The notes under the pieces were generated by a model. It had not been told where the DNA came from. It made no database searches and was given only the letters and a program-made list of their open reading frames with translations. From assembly GCF_000758605.1 (NCBI RefSeq), contig NZ_CP009282.1, positions 4,030,001 to 4,094,000 on the forward strand: a stretch of DNA of 64,000 bases, written 5' to 3'. The stretch is from Paenibacillus sp. FSL R5-0912. GTDB taxonomy: Bacteria > Bacillota > Bacilli > Paenibacillales > Paenibacillaceae. The translations under genes and the position numbers were made by a program. Below are positions 44,306-52,800 of the stretch, piece by piece (position 1 is the stretch's first letter; every line of letters begins with the position of its first letter).

Positions 44306-44977
44306 TTGAGTCGGTTTAATCTAGTTCTCATCTTTGTTTTATCCATCATGATAGCTTTTCTCCTGGGAATCTATGTGGCCCCTAGCATTGACCCCCGTCT
44401 GAGCGGGCAGACCGTGGCAAGCAGTCCCATTGCGGCAGAAAACCCGCCGATCCCTACTGAGAGCCCCTCTGCTGCTGCAGTAGACGTCGCACCTGCACCT
44501 TCTCCATCCCTGGAACCCGTTGTCTTGGAAGATATGCCTTCGGACAATGATACGGGTACCATCAGTGATGACTCTGTCGGCTATGACGCTGAGGAGCTAC
44601 CGGCAGACGTCCCATCCGGAGAAGGCATTGGAGAGCCCATTGATTTCAAGTACAGCATGAACTCAGCCGATGCTGTTAAGCTTACCTGGGAAGCCTACAA
44701 CCTAACCGGAAAGACAATCAATTATTATACAGCTCATATCAGCACGTATAATCCGGTGGGCGATCCTTCGTATGATCAGTTGAGCGGTGAAAGCAACTTT
44801 CTTGTTAAATACGTGGGGCCGGTTGAGCCTGATGAAACTTTATTTATTTATAGTGACTTTACATACCAGAATACACTGGACCGGATTATCATTGACCAGC
44901 TTACTCTTCAATATGATGACGGTACTATAGAAACCTTCGACTATGGTTACGAAACCACCGAAGAACGCGGCTTTTAA
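44306..44977 (+). CDS. Membrane-anchored extracytoplasmic protein of unknown function
   Basis: About 223 residues: an N-terminal helix (FNLVLIFVLSIMIAFLLGIYV), a low-complexity Pro/Ser/Ala/Glu linker (about 40-75), an acidic stretch and a C-terminal domain of about 110 residues rich in beta strands (VKLTWEAYNLTGKTINYYTAH ... ITLQYDDGTIETFDYGY). The C-terminal part resembles the immunoglobulin-like domains that handle contextual amphiphilic strands in cell-surface proteins, but I cannot name a family. TTG 44306 is chosen because AAAGGGAG lies 7 bp upstream; GTG 44300 is too close. Confidence 0.7.
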   Translation: MSRFNLVLIFVLSIMIAFLLGIYVAPSIDPRLSGQTVASSPIAAENPPIPTESPSAAAVDVAPAPSPSLEPVVLEDMPSDNDTGTISDDSVGYDAEELPADVPSGEGIGEPIDFKYSMNSADAVKLTWEAYNLTGKTINYYTAHISTYNPVGDPSYDQLSGESNFLVKYVGPVEPDETLFIYSDFTYQNTLDRIIIDQLTLQYDDGTIETFDYGYETTEERGF

Positions 44978-45119
44978 TCGGAAGATTCAATTGGAGCGCA
45001 ACGTCAATGGGTTCTATCCGATTTCTTTTAGGTTCGTCCAGAAGCCTGGAGGGATTTTGATTCGATCTGTAAAATGAGCGTTTTATGGCAACCAATTTCA
45101 AGAGACAATATCCAATTGC

Positions 45120-45148
45120 AAAAGGTCCACGGAGCCCGTGGACCTTTT
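45120..45148. terminator. Bidirectional terminator
   Basis: AAAAGGTCCACGG-AGC-CCGTGGACCTTTT, perfect 13-bp stem with flanking A and T runs, between convergent genes. Confidence 0.9.
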
Positions 45149-45165
45149 CTTCTTCTGATTATCGA

Positions 45166-46137
45166 CTAGCCGTCGAGCAGCGTCATCTGTTCTTTCATAT
45201 AACGCATGCCGTGAACGACATTCTTGGGGCTGACCTGATCGATTCGTTCGAGGTCCTCCTTCATGAGAAGGATATCAGCCGCGGCCGCATTTTCCTCCAG
45301 GTACTTAATACGTTTCGTACCCGGGATAGGCAGCGCCCCGTTGGCAATCGTCCAGGCAATGGCCAATTGGGATGGTGTACAATTCTGCTCCATCGCGATC
45401 TCCTTAATCTTGTCGACAACCTCAATGTTCTTCCGGAAGTTATCTCCTTGGAACCGCGGCATCCATCTGCGAAGATCATCGGCGGGCAGATCCTCGAAAG
45501 TGCGAAGCTCGCCGGAGATAAAGCCCCTGCTTAGTGGACTGTAGGCCACATGGGTAATCCCCAGCTCTCTTACGGTAGGGAGTATCTCCTCTTCGATGTC
45601 ACGGCTCCAGAGCGAATACTCACTCTCTAGCACGGAGATCGGATACACGGCATGAGCGCGGCGAATGGTGGGAGCGGAAGCCTCGGACAGGCCGAGCGCC
45701 CGAACTTTGCCTGCCTTGACCAAGTCTGCCATCGCTCCGACCGTCTCCTCTATGGGGATTTGCGGATCGACGCGGTGTTGGTAGTATAGATCGATGTAAT
45801 CCGTATTTAAACGGCGAAGGCTATCCTCCACTACCTTCTTGACGTAATCAGGATGGCCGCTGATGCTCTCATAATTTGGGGTGTACGAGAATTTGGTGGC
45901 GATAATGGCTTGCTCGCGGCGCCCTTGAAGAGCACGGCCAAGCAGCTTTTCGTTATGCCCGTTCCCGTACACGTCCGCGGTATCGAACATCGTGACGCCT
46001 ATGTCCAAAGCGCGATGGATCGTTTGGATCGACTGTTCGTCGTTAGTCTCCCCGTAAATGCCTGGAGACATTCCCATAATTCCCAGTCCGATCGAAGAGA
46101 CGAGGATATTGCTATTGCCCAAAATTCTTTGCTGCAT
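45166..46137 (-). CDS. Aldo/keto reductase
   Basis: 323 residues, NADPH-dependent TIM-barrel reductase. The catalytic tetrad is visible: Asp and Tyr in FDTADVYGNG, Lys in IATKFSY and His in LYYQHRVDP. Cofactor-site elements near the C terminus are IPGTKRIKYLEENAAA. It is the type that reduces reactive aldehydes and ketones. It follows the MerR gene by 16 bp in one transcript; MerR proteins of this group respond to electrophiles, so control by aldehyde or quinone stress is likely. Confidence 0.9.
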   Translation of the reverse strand: MQQRILGNSNILVSSIGLGIMGMSPGIYGETNDEQSIQTIHRALDIGVTMFDTADVYGNGHNEKLLGRALQGRREQAIIATKFSYTPNYESISGHPDYVKKVVEDSLRRLNTDYIDLYYQHRVDPQIPIEETVGAMADLVKAGKVRALGLSEASAPTIRRAHAVYPISVLESEYSLWSRDIEEEILPTVRELGITHVAYSPLSRGFISGELRTFEDLPADDLRRWMPRFQGDNFRKNIEVVDKIKEIAMEQNCTPSQLAIAWTIANGALPIPGTKRIKYLEENAAAADILLMKEDLERIDQVSPKNVVHGMRYMKEQMTLLDG

Positions 46138-46153
46138 TTGTTAATCCCTCATT

Positions 46154-46576
46154 CTATGTTTGTTGTCGCTCTGACTCCTCCATCTTGATTAACAACTGGC
46201 TCTCGGAAGGGATTCTCCCTTTCTCGATATCTTCGTATATCGACAGTTTGTTATTGACGGCGTCGAGCGCTTCGGCTAATTCGTTCTGGCGGCGAAATAA
46301 ATCTTCCTTGTACTGGTTCAAGATCGCTTTGCGCTGTGGAATCGTGGAATCACCACCCAGCGCAAGATCCACCATCTCCTTCAGTAACGACAGCTTCATC
46401 CCTGTCGCCCGGAAACATGTCATCAGCCGGATCCAATCTAGGTGGTCTTGTTCGAACAGTCGATTCCCGTTCTTATCTCTCTTAATGTAAGGGAGCAATC
46501 CCTCCTTCTCGTAAAAACGAATCGTATGAGCTGGGCAACCAAGCCGCTCTGAAGCTTCTTTGATCGTAAATGCCAT
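46154..46576 (-). CDS. MerR-family regulator (AdhR-like)
   Basis: 140 residues. The N-terminal winged helix (FTIKEASERLGCPAHTIRFYEKEGLLP) and C-terminal coiled-coil dimerisation helix fit the AdhR/NmlR-type group. The only Cys in the effector half is in MTCFRATGM (near 55), a plausible electrophile sensor. The 46632-46662 promoter dyad fits its binding site. A truncated paralogue is at 26168. Confidence 0.88.
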   Translation of the reverse strand: MAFTIKEASERLGCPAHTIRFYEKEGLLPYIKRDKNGNRLFEQDHLDWIRLMTCFRATGMKLSLLKEMVDLALGGDSTIPQRKAILNQYKEDLFRRQNELAEALDAVNNKLSIYEDIEKGRIPSESQLLIKMEESERQQT

Positions 46577-46631
46577 TGGCCTGATCGCTCCTTGTCGGTT
46601 ATTTTCAGGGCAGAATCAGCTGGTTCTTCCT

Positions 46632-46662
46632 CATCCTAAACCTTAAAGTACACTTTAAGGCA
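46632..46662 (-). promoter_or_regulatory. MerR-type promoter with 19-bp spacer and dyad
   Basis: On the minus strand: TTGCCT (-35), 19-bp spacer, TAGGAT (-10). The dyad CCTTAAAGTGTACTTTAAGG (46640-46659, mismatched only at the centre) lies in the long spacer, the arrangement MerR proteins need to untwist and activate. It drives the MerR/reductase operon. Confidence 0.75.
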
Positions 46663-46706
46663 AGCGCTATTTTAGGAGAATAAACTGCCGATTGATTGTT
46701 ATATTC

Positions 46707-47270
46707 TTATGTTTCGGGATTTTCCTTCACAGGATTAAGTATCCCGTAATAAACAATATCCTCATATGAATCGTTCTTGTAAATATGATCTTTCAATGTG
46801 CCTTCATAGCTCATTCCGCACTTTTCCATGATTTTACCGGATGCCGGATTAGATGCGAAATGACGTGCGTATACCCGGTGGTAGTTCTTTTCGGTGAAAA
46901 CAAATTCAATAACTGCCCGGGCTGATTCGGTTCCATAACCTTGACCCCAATGGGCTTCCCCTATCCAATAAGCGATCTCACCGTTATGATATGGCTGATG
47001 GTTGGAAATGCCGACTGCTCCATACAATTTGCCTGTGTTCCTATCTGTGATTGCGAATTCATACATCCGGCCTTGGTCAAAGTTCTGCTCATGATTGGCC
47101 ATCCAGGACACAGCGCATTCTAGTGGATACGGATACGGCAAGGTCAATGTACTCCGGTAGATATTGTAATTGTTACAATAGTCTCTAACTTCCTCCGCAT
47201 CCACTGGCTTAAATAGGCGCAGAAGTAATCTGTCCGTTTCAAGGGTCCGGTCTGTACGGTTATATTTCAT
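46707..47270 (-). CDS. GNAT family N-acetyltransferase (RimJ/RimL type)
   Basis: 187 residues from ATG 47270 (MKYNRTDRTLETDRLLLRLF), preceded by AGTAGGAG. The acetyl-CoA loop is EAHWGQGYGTESARAVI (near 110) and the family signature NPASGKIMEKCGMSYEG is present. Members acetylate ribosomal protein N-termini, antibiotics or small amines; the substrate here is unknown. The longer ORF upstream has no ribosome site. Confidence 0.85.
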   Translation of the reverse strand: MKYNRTDRTLETDRLLLRLFKPVDAEEVRDYCNNYNIYRSTLTLPYPYPLECAVSWMANHEQNFDQGRMYEFAITDRNTGKLYGAVGISNHQPYHNGEIAYWIGEAHWGQGYGTESARAVIEFVFTEKNYHRVYARHFASNPASGKIMEKCGMSYEGTLKDHIYKNDSYEDIVYYGILNPVKENPET

Positions 47271-47335
47271 CTGACTTCTCCTACTCTCTATATCATAAAA
47301 TGAACAGCTATGAAATTCTTGTATATTGGAATCCC

Positions 47336-47788
47336 TCAATCTACATAACTATTCTCAAAAATATCCATAAAAGCGGTCACCCGTTGCGATTGCGCTATTG
47401 CATCCGCATCTTCCGTCTCCGTCAATTGCCATCCGTATGTACCATACTGCTGATAGTTCTCCATAGACAAAGGACGCAGCTCAAACTCTTTACGGATAGC
47501 TTCAATACCTGCAGCATAATCAATCTTCATCCGGGCGAACGCCTGTTCCGGGTCCTTAAAAACTGCATACCCTTTGCGGTCTGCCCCAATGTGATATGCC
47601 GGATCATCTCCCCACTGCGTAATGTCTACAGAGCCTTTGATTCCAGGAGCACCAATCACATACTCTCTAACATACTTATTCATGTTACCGGACTGAGAAT
47701 GGTTCGAATACACCCACAGTGCGGCCAATATCACGAATGACAGCAAAGCCAAACAGCCAATAACCTTAGATTTGTTCATAGATTTCAT
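47336..47788 (-). CDS. Small membrane-anchored protein of unknown function
   Basis: About 150 residues: an N-terminal membrane anchor (VIGCLALLSFVILAALWVYS, about 7-27; no lipobox) and an outside domain with WGDDPAYHIGADRKGYAVFKD and YGTYGWQLTE. The start ATG 47788 follows AAGGATAAG. Similar small anchored proteins are common in Paenibacillus and Bacillus with unknown roles. It is followed by a terminator on the right and lies 65 bp upstream of the GNAT gene. Confidence 0.65.
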   Translation of the reverse strand: MKSMNKSKVIGCLALLSFVILAALWVYSNHSQSGNMNKYVREYVIGAPGIKGSVDITQWGDDPAYHIGADRKGYAVFKDPEQAFARMKIDYAAGIEAIRKEFELRPLSMENYQQYGTYGWQLTETEDADAIAQSQRVTAFMDIFENSYVD

Positions 47789-47820
47789 GAGGCTTATCCT
47801 TTCCTTAGTTGGATGCAACA

Positions 47821-47870
47821 AAAAAGCGGATGCACCAGGACCGTGAATTCAGCCTTTGATTGCCGCTTTT
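47821..47870 (-). terminator. Terminator of the Bce-type operon
   Basis: On the minus strand AAAAGCGG ... CCGCTTTTT forms an outer stem around a 35-base loop. It is positioned after the permease gene. Moderate stability, hence moderate confidence. Confidence 0.5.
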
Positions 47871-47969
47871 GGGAGAAACGAATCAAAAGATCCATATCAT
47901 TTAAACAGGCCAAGAATCAGAGACGATTCCCAGCCTGCCTTTTTGCCAGCTATACTATAATACTATACC

Positions 47970-49928
47970 TTATGCCGCACGGGTCAGCTTACGGACAACC
48001 TCCTGGCTGTACTTGCGCTTGGTGATGAAGTAAAAGCTGAGCTGGAATACGAAATAGATCGCGACCACAATCGTTGTATTCTTCATGAATTCCCCAATGA
48101 TGTCGGACCCGCTCATGACGTGGGTGATCAGATAGATGAAGCAGTAGCCGAAGATGCTGCCCAGCAGCAGCGGAACAAAGAAGGTGATGAGCAGCTCTGC
48201 CGATACTACCGACCTTATCTCCTTATCACTGATGCCAATCTTATACAGCTTGCGAAAAAAGACGGTGGCGTTCCCGATTTCGGTATATTGCTTGAAATAT
48301 AGCACCATTCCGCCTGCTACAAAGAACAGTACGCCGATCAGCGAGGTGACGAACACGAAGAGTGAATAGTTCTTCTTCAGCTCCTTGTAGGCATCCACTT
48401 TGGAGGCTACCGCAAACATTTGCCCGCTTCCATCCTTATCCGTAGCATTCAGCGTATCCTTGAGCTTCTGGACAACCCCTTCTGTCCCTTTCCAGGCTGT
48501 AAAATCAATTCCGTAGTGGGTACCTATTGCATTCGGGCTTACCTTAGACTCCATATTCTTGTAATCCTCATTGCTTACTACGATCCCTGAGCTAGTTGGA
48601 TAAGAGCTCGCTGTGGCAAACCAATCCCCGTGATAGGATGATTTCACCTTGTAATTGAAGGTTTGCGTGCCATCCGTGAATTGAATGGCCTCCCCTTCGC
48701 CAATGCCATGGGTGCCCGGCTCCCAGGCTGTAACAATATTAAGAACTTCTCCGGCGCCGACCGTTACCTTCTCCCCGGTCAGAGAGTTGTACATGTCCTG
48801 CGACACAATCGGCTTCGTCTTCAGGACATCGTATTTATCTCCTTCCAGATTCATTTTGAGGTTCAGGAAGCTGGTTTCCTGGATCGACTTCAGCGGCTCG
48901 GAGGACTGCTTCAGCACCTGCTCTAATTGTCCGCTCTCCAGCACATGCACGCCGGCTACCGAGATATACTCGATATCATACTTATTTCGTTCCGCGATGC
49001 TCTCCGACAACTGCAGCAGCGAGAATGGCGAAGCAACGAGAAAGATAGTCATCCCGCTGAGAATGCTCAGAATGAACATAATCCGCTTGTTCTGGTTGAA
49101 TTTGTGATTGATTTCGGTGATGGACAGGATATGCCGGTAATAGAATTTCTTATTCTTCAGGAAGCTGATCAATGTGTTCCCAAGATGGGAGATGACCATG
49201 TAGATCCCGATGAAGCTAAGCAGGATATAGGTAATGATCATGAAGGGATTCGTATTCAGACTTTCGTGATTGGAGATGACCACCAGGAAGATGATCGAGG
49301 CCACAACCAGCCCCACTCCCACCAGCCCAAGCCGGGTGTCACTTTTCTTCGCCTGGTTATCCTGCTTGCGGGAATCCTTCATCAGGTCTGCGATGTCCAG
49401 TTTACCGACCTTAACACTTGAAATCATCTGTGAGGCGGCAAAAATCACGGTAAATACAACCGCAGTAACGATGAAGCTCGCCGCGCTGAGTGAGTAGGAC
49501 ACCCCTTGCAGATCCAGCAGATCAATCGCCACATTCTGGAACAGCCGTGAAAAGATCGCGCCCGTGATAATCCCGGCAATGAGCGAGGATACACTGATAA
49601 TCAGATTCTCCAGCAGGATAATCTTCTGCAGATCGTTCTTGTGCATCCCAAGCGACATAAAGATGGCGAATTCCTTGCTTCTCGACTTGATGAACGAGGA
49701 ATGCGCATAGTTGATGAAGAACACCGAGAACAGGGTCAGTGCAGCCAGACTCAGCATCAGCACAATCTGGATCACATCCTCTGTCGCCCCTTCCCGGATG
49801 CTGTTATTGAACAGCAAGGCGGCATAGAGGAAAAAGATCGTAATCGCAAAGGCGCTGCAAATGAAATAGGAGAAGAAATTCCGCACATTGCGTTTGAAGT
49901 TCTTAATCGTGACATCTCTAAAGGTCAT
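47970..49928 (-). CDS. bceB: Bce-type ABC transporter permease (FtsX family)
   Basis: 652 residues with ten predicted membrane helices and a large extracytoplasmic domain of about 200 residues between helices 7 and 8 (about 310-510), the layout of BceB-type transporters that free lipid-linked cell wall targets from peptide antibiotics and activate their kinase. ATG 49928 is chosen (MTFRDVTIKNF..., site GGAGGGG); the frame is open further upstream but antisense-like. Overlaps the ATPase gene by 11 bp. Symbol is by family. Confidence 0.88.
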   Translation of the reverse strand: MTFRDVTIKNFKRNVRNFFSYFICSAFAITIFFLYAALLFNNSIREGATEDVIQIVLMLSLAALTLFSVFFINYAHSSFIKSRSKEFAIFMSLGMHKNDLQKIILLENLIISVSSLIAGIITGAIFSRLFQNVAIDLLDLQGVSYSLSAASFIVTAVVFTVIFAASQMISSVKVGKLDIADLMKDSRKQDNQAKKSDTRLGLVGVGLVVASIIFLVVISNHESLNTNPFMIITYILLSFIGIYMVISHLGNTLISFLKNKKFYYRHILSITEINHKFNQNKRIMFILSILSGMTIFLVASPFSLLQLSESIAERNKYDIEYISVAGVHVLESGQLEQVLKQSSEPLKSIQETSFLNLKMNLEGDKYDVLKTKPIVSQDMYNSLTGEKVTVGAGEVLNIVTAWEPGTHGIGEGEAIQFTDGTQTFNYKVKSSYHGDWFATASSYPTSSGIVVSNEDYKNMESKVSPNAIGTHYGIDFTAWKGTEGVVQKLKDTLNATDKDGSGQMFAVASKVDAYKELKKNYSLFVFVTSLIGVLFFVAGGMVLYFKQYTEIGNATVFFRKLYKIGISDKEIRSVVSAELLITFFVPLLLGSIFGYCFIYLITHVMSGSDIIGEFMKNTTIVVAIYFVFQLSFYFITKRKYSQEVVRKLTRAA

Positions 49929-50685
49929 TTCGTTCCCCTCCGATGATCGCCAGGCAGTCGAGGATTTGATCAAAAAACTCCTTGCGGACCCCGCTGCTGA
50001 CAATCTCCATGCTGATGGCACCGTCCTTGATGAAGATGATCTTTTTGCAGAAGCTCGCGGCGAAAGCGTCATGCGTCACCATCAGGATAGTGCTCTCACG
50101 TTCCTGGTTCATCTTCTCGATACATTTCATCACTGCATTGGAGGACTTGGAATCCAGGTTGCCTGTAGGCTCATCGGCGAAAATAATATCCGGATCATTC
50201 ACAAGCGCCCGGCTGACCGCCACCCGCTGCTGCTGGCCGCCCGATATGTTGTAGGGATATTTGCCGGCAATTTCTTCAATGCCCAGCAGCTTCATAATCT
50301 CTTCACTTTTGGCTTCCATTTGCGCTTGGTCCCGCTTATCAAGGATCATGGGCAGCATGACGTTCTCCTTCAGTGTCAGACTGTCCATCAGATTGAATTC
50401 CTGGAAGACAAAGCCGAGATGCTGTCTGCGGAAGAGCGCCATTTCATTCTTATCCAAGGAGGTGATATTCTTGCCCCCGATGTAAACCTCGCCGTAGCTC
50501 GGCTTACCGATGCCGCTCAGGATATTCAGCAATGTGGTTTTGCCGCTGCCTGAGGGGCCCATGATGCCGATAAATTCCCCCTTCTCTACGTTAAAGCTGA
50601 CGGAATCCAGTGCCACTGTGGAATTCTCACCGTTCTGCACACCATAAACTTTCTTAACCTCTTTGACTTCCAGTACTACGCTCAC
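49918..50685 (-). CDS. bceA: Bce-type ABC transporter ATP-binding protein
   Basis: About 255 residues with Walker A GPSGSGKTTLL (near 40), FQEFNLMDS Q-loop, signature ISGGQQQRVAVSRA (near 146), Walker B IIFADEPTGNLDS and switch His (MVTHDA). GTG 50685 follows GGGAGATG; the frame extends to 50721 without a site. Pairs with the permease downstream. Gap of 87 bp to the kinase gene may hold a BceR-controlled promoter. Confidence 0.9.
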   Translation of the reverse strand: MSVVLEVKEVKKVYGVQNGENSTVALDSVSFNVEKGEFIGIMGPSGSGKTTLLNILSGIGKPSYGEVYIGGKNITSLDKNEMALFRRQHLGFVFQEFNLMDSLTLKENVMLPMILDKRDQAQMEAKSEEIMKLLGIEEIAGKYPYNISGGQQQRVAVSRALVNDPDIIFADEPTGNLDSKSSNAVMKCIEKMNQERESTILMVTHDAFAASFCKKIIFIKDGAISMEIVSSGVRKEFFDQILDCLAIIGGERNDL

Positions 50686-50772
50686 AGTTTCATCTCCCGT
50701 TTGTCGTATATTTATCCTCAATTACAACTTATAACTTCATTGTAGTAGACACTGGATTCCATATCCATCCAT

Positions 50773-51804
50773 TTACATTACGTTATCTTTCATTTTTGAA
50801 AGGTAAGAAATCTGCACCTCTGTACCTTGATTGACTTCCGAGGTAATCGTGAGGCGGTGGCCCAGCTTCCGGGCAATTTCTGAGCAGACATAGAGGCCGA
50901 TGCCTGTCGCCTGGTGATGGGTACGTCCGTTTTTTCCGGTGAAAAAGGGCTGGAAGACCCGCTGCAAATCGACGGGCTCAATGCCGATCCCCTCATCCCG
51001 GATGGATAACACCACCTTGTCGCCACGCTGCTCAATGCGGAAGTGGATGGATTTCGCTACTTCGCCCGAGTCAGAGTATTTAATTGCATTGGAGATGATC
51101 TGATCCAGCATCGCGGTATTCCATTTGCTGTCCGTCATGACCGTGATGCGCTCGTCCTTACATTCGATGACCGGGTAGACATTATTATAGATATATTGAT
51201 TCCGCTTGCTGTTAATCAGGCTTCTGAGTGATTCCAGCAGGTTGATCGGCTCCGGATTATAGTCCCGGGTGAAATGCTCCAGGCGGAAGAACTTCAGCAT
51301 CTGGTTCAGCATGCTAAGGAGCTTATCCTTCTCTTCTTCCACATGCTGCAGAGCCAGGGCATGGCCCGTTGGATTCAGCTTGTAGTTCTGCAGAATAAGG
51401 TCGATGACTGACAAGGGCGTTTTGAGATTATGTATCCACTGCGAGATGAACTTATGGGTGTTGTCGGCCTGGGCTTTGACCTCATAGATCTGGTCCTGAT
51501 AGCTATGGTGTATCCGGTGAATGAGCTGAATAACGGCTTGCTGCTCGTACGAAAAGCCCTTCTCCTCAATCTCGATATTCTCGGATAACCGCTGTATTTC
51601 CCGGTGGGTGGAGACGTATTTGATCAAACGGAAGCACATAAATATGATAAATACGTAAAAATAGATGCTAAGCAGGTACATGAGCTGGATATTGCTGCTG
51701 ATAAAGAAATTACAGTATACGCTCACCAGGATATGACTTAAAAAATAGACAAGGGTAAACGCCAGATGATCGCGCATGAACCCCCGAAACAGCTTAATGC
51801 TCAC
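50773..51804 (-). CDS. bceS: Intramembrane-sensing histidine kinase (BceS type)
   Basis: 343 residues: two N-terminal helices (LAFTLVYFLSHILVSVYCNFF and LMYLLSIYFYVFIIFMCF) separated by only about eight residues, no sensory domain, then phospho-His in WIHNLKTPLSVI (near 127) and HATPase boxes (IISNAIKY, RDEGIGIEP, GIGLYVCS). Such kinases sense through their ABC transporter. Overlaps the regulator gene by 4 bp. Confidence 0.9.
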   Translation of the reverse strand: MSIKLFRGFMRDHLAFTLVYFLSHILVSVYCNFFISSNIQLMYLLSIYFYVFIIFMCFRLIKYVSTHREIQRLSENIEIEEKGFSYEQQAVIQLIHRIHHSYQDQIYEVKAQADNTHKFISQWIHNLKTPLSVIDLILQNYKLNPTGHALALQHVEEEKDKLLSMLNQMLKFFRLEHFTRDYNPEPINLLESLRSLINSKRNQYIYNNVYPVIECKDERITVMTDSKWNTAMLDQIISNAIKYSDSGEVAKSIHFRIEQRGDKVVLSIRDEGIGIEPVDLQRVFQPFFTGKNGRTHHQATGIGLYVCSEIARKLGHRLTITSEVNQGTEVQISYLSKMKDNVM

Positions 51805-52514
51805 TGGCGGGTCCCTCCGATCATAGCCGAATCAAAAATGTAACCCACGCCTCTTTTGACTTTGATTACATCCTGAAAGCCGAGACTGGCCAGCTTGCTT
51901 TTGACCCGGGTGACATTGACCGTCAGCGTATTATCCACGACGAAATGCACATCATCCCACAGCTCTCCCAGCAGTTCTTCCCTGGTGACAATGGTATCCT
52001 TATTCTCCATCAGCTTCTTCAGCAGCTTGTATTCATTCTTGCTGAGCTCTTCAACGGCTCCCTTGCAGGAAATGCTGAAATTACGGTCATCCAGATGAAT
52101 CGGCAACGGCTCTTTCTCCAGTTCCGGCTTGCCTGCATACTCCCCGTAATTCCGGCGCATGATCGCCATAATCTTAGCCAGCAGCACCTGAATATTCAGC
52201 GGCTTCACGATATAATCATCCGCTCCCAGCTCCATGCTGAGCACCTGGCTGGATTCCTCATCCCTTGCTGAGATCACAATAATCGGCACCGTTGTTTTCC
52301 TTCTGAATACCCGGCAATAATAGAACCCGTCATAATAAGGCAAATTCAGGTCAAGCAGCACAAGCTGCGGCGCTTCCTGCTCGAAGATCTTCTCCACCTG
52401 CAGGAAATCCGCAACCTCCACCACTTCATAGCTGTATTTGCGCAGGATATCGGTCATCAGGGTTCTGATTTTGATATCATCCTCGACGATCATGATCTTG
52501 AACAATTGGCTCAC
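51801..52514 (-). CDS. bceR: OmpR-family response regulator (BceR type)
   Basis: 237 residues: receiver with VEDD, acceptor Asp in VLLDLNLPYYDG (near 55) and Lys in YIVKPLNIQ, and a winged helix with VDNTLTVNVTRVKSKL. It starts 37 bp after the stop of the carrier-protein gene, on the same strand, so it is probably within or directly behind the biosynthetic operon. Confidence 0.9.
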   Translation of the reverse strand: MSQLFKIMIVEDDIKIRTLMTDILRKYSYEVVEVADFLQVEKIFEQEAPQLVLLDLNLPYYDGFYYCRVFRRKTTVPIIVISARDEESSQVLSMELGADDYIVKPLNIQVLLAKIMAIMRRNYGEYAGKPELEKEPLPIHLDDRNFSISCKGAVEELSKNEYKLLKKLMENKDTIVTREELLGELWDDVHFVVDNTLTVNVTRVKSKLASLGFQDVIKVKRGVGYIFDSAMIGGTRQ

Positions 52515-52551
52515 CTCTTAGCAGCCCGGGCAAGTCCTGAGACTCTCGCTG

Positions 52552-52800
52552 TTATGAAGCCTCCGCCAGCTTGTTATCGATAAACCCGATAATTGTAGCA
52601 ATGCTCGCGAAGTGTTCATGAATCAGTTCCTCGGGCAGAATAATAATCTTGAATTCCTGCTCCAATCTGGCAACCAGATCCAGGAGACCCAGGGAGGTCA
52701 GTAATCTGGACTCGAAAATATCGGTATCCAGGTGCAGCTCCCCTGCCGGAATACGGGTCAAACCCGCTACGATCATTGTAACTTGTTCTGTGATTTTCAT
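52552..52800 (-). CDS. Acyl/peptidyl carrier protein
   Basis: 82 residues, four-helix carrier fold. The phosphopantetheine Ser is in LLTSLGLLDLVARLEQEF (near 37); the preceding residue is Thr rather than the usual Asp, as also in the other carrier at 57106. Start codon overlaps the radical SAM gene stop as ATGA. Last gene of the biosynthetic set before the Bce module. It may hold the product of the radical SAM or acyl-ligase step. Confidence 0.82.
   Translation of the reverse strand: MKITEQVTMIVAGLTRIPAGELHLDTDIFESRLLTSLGLLDLVARLEQEFKIIILPEELIHEHFASIATIIGFIDNKLAEAS

Noticed and set aside
47970..50072. Longer N-terminus for the Bce permease (to 50072)
   Set aside because: The extra 48 residues are read from the ATPase gene in another frame (Ser/Arg-rich); ATG 49928 has a strong site and the family start.
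49888..50553. Plus-strand ORF of 221 codons opposite the Bce ATPase
   Set aside because: Antisense to an intact ABC ATPase; no family features.
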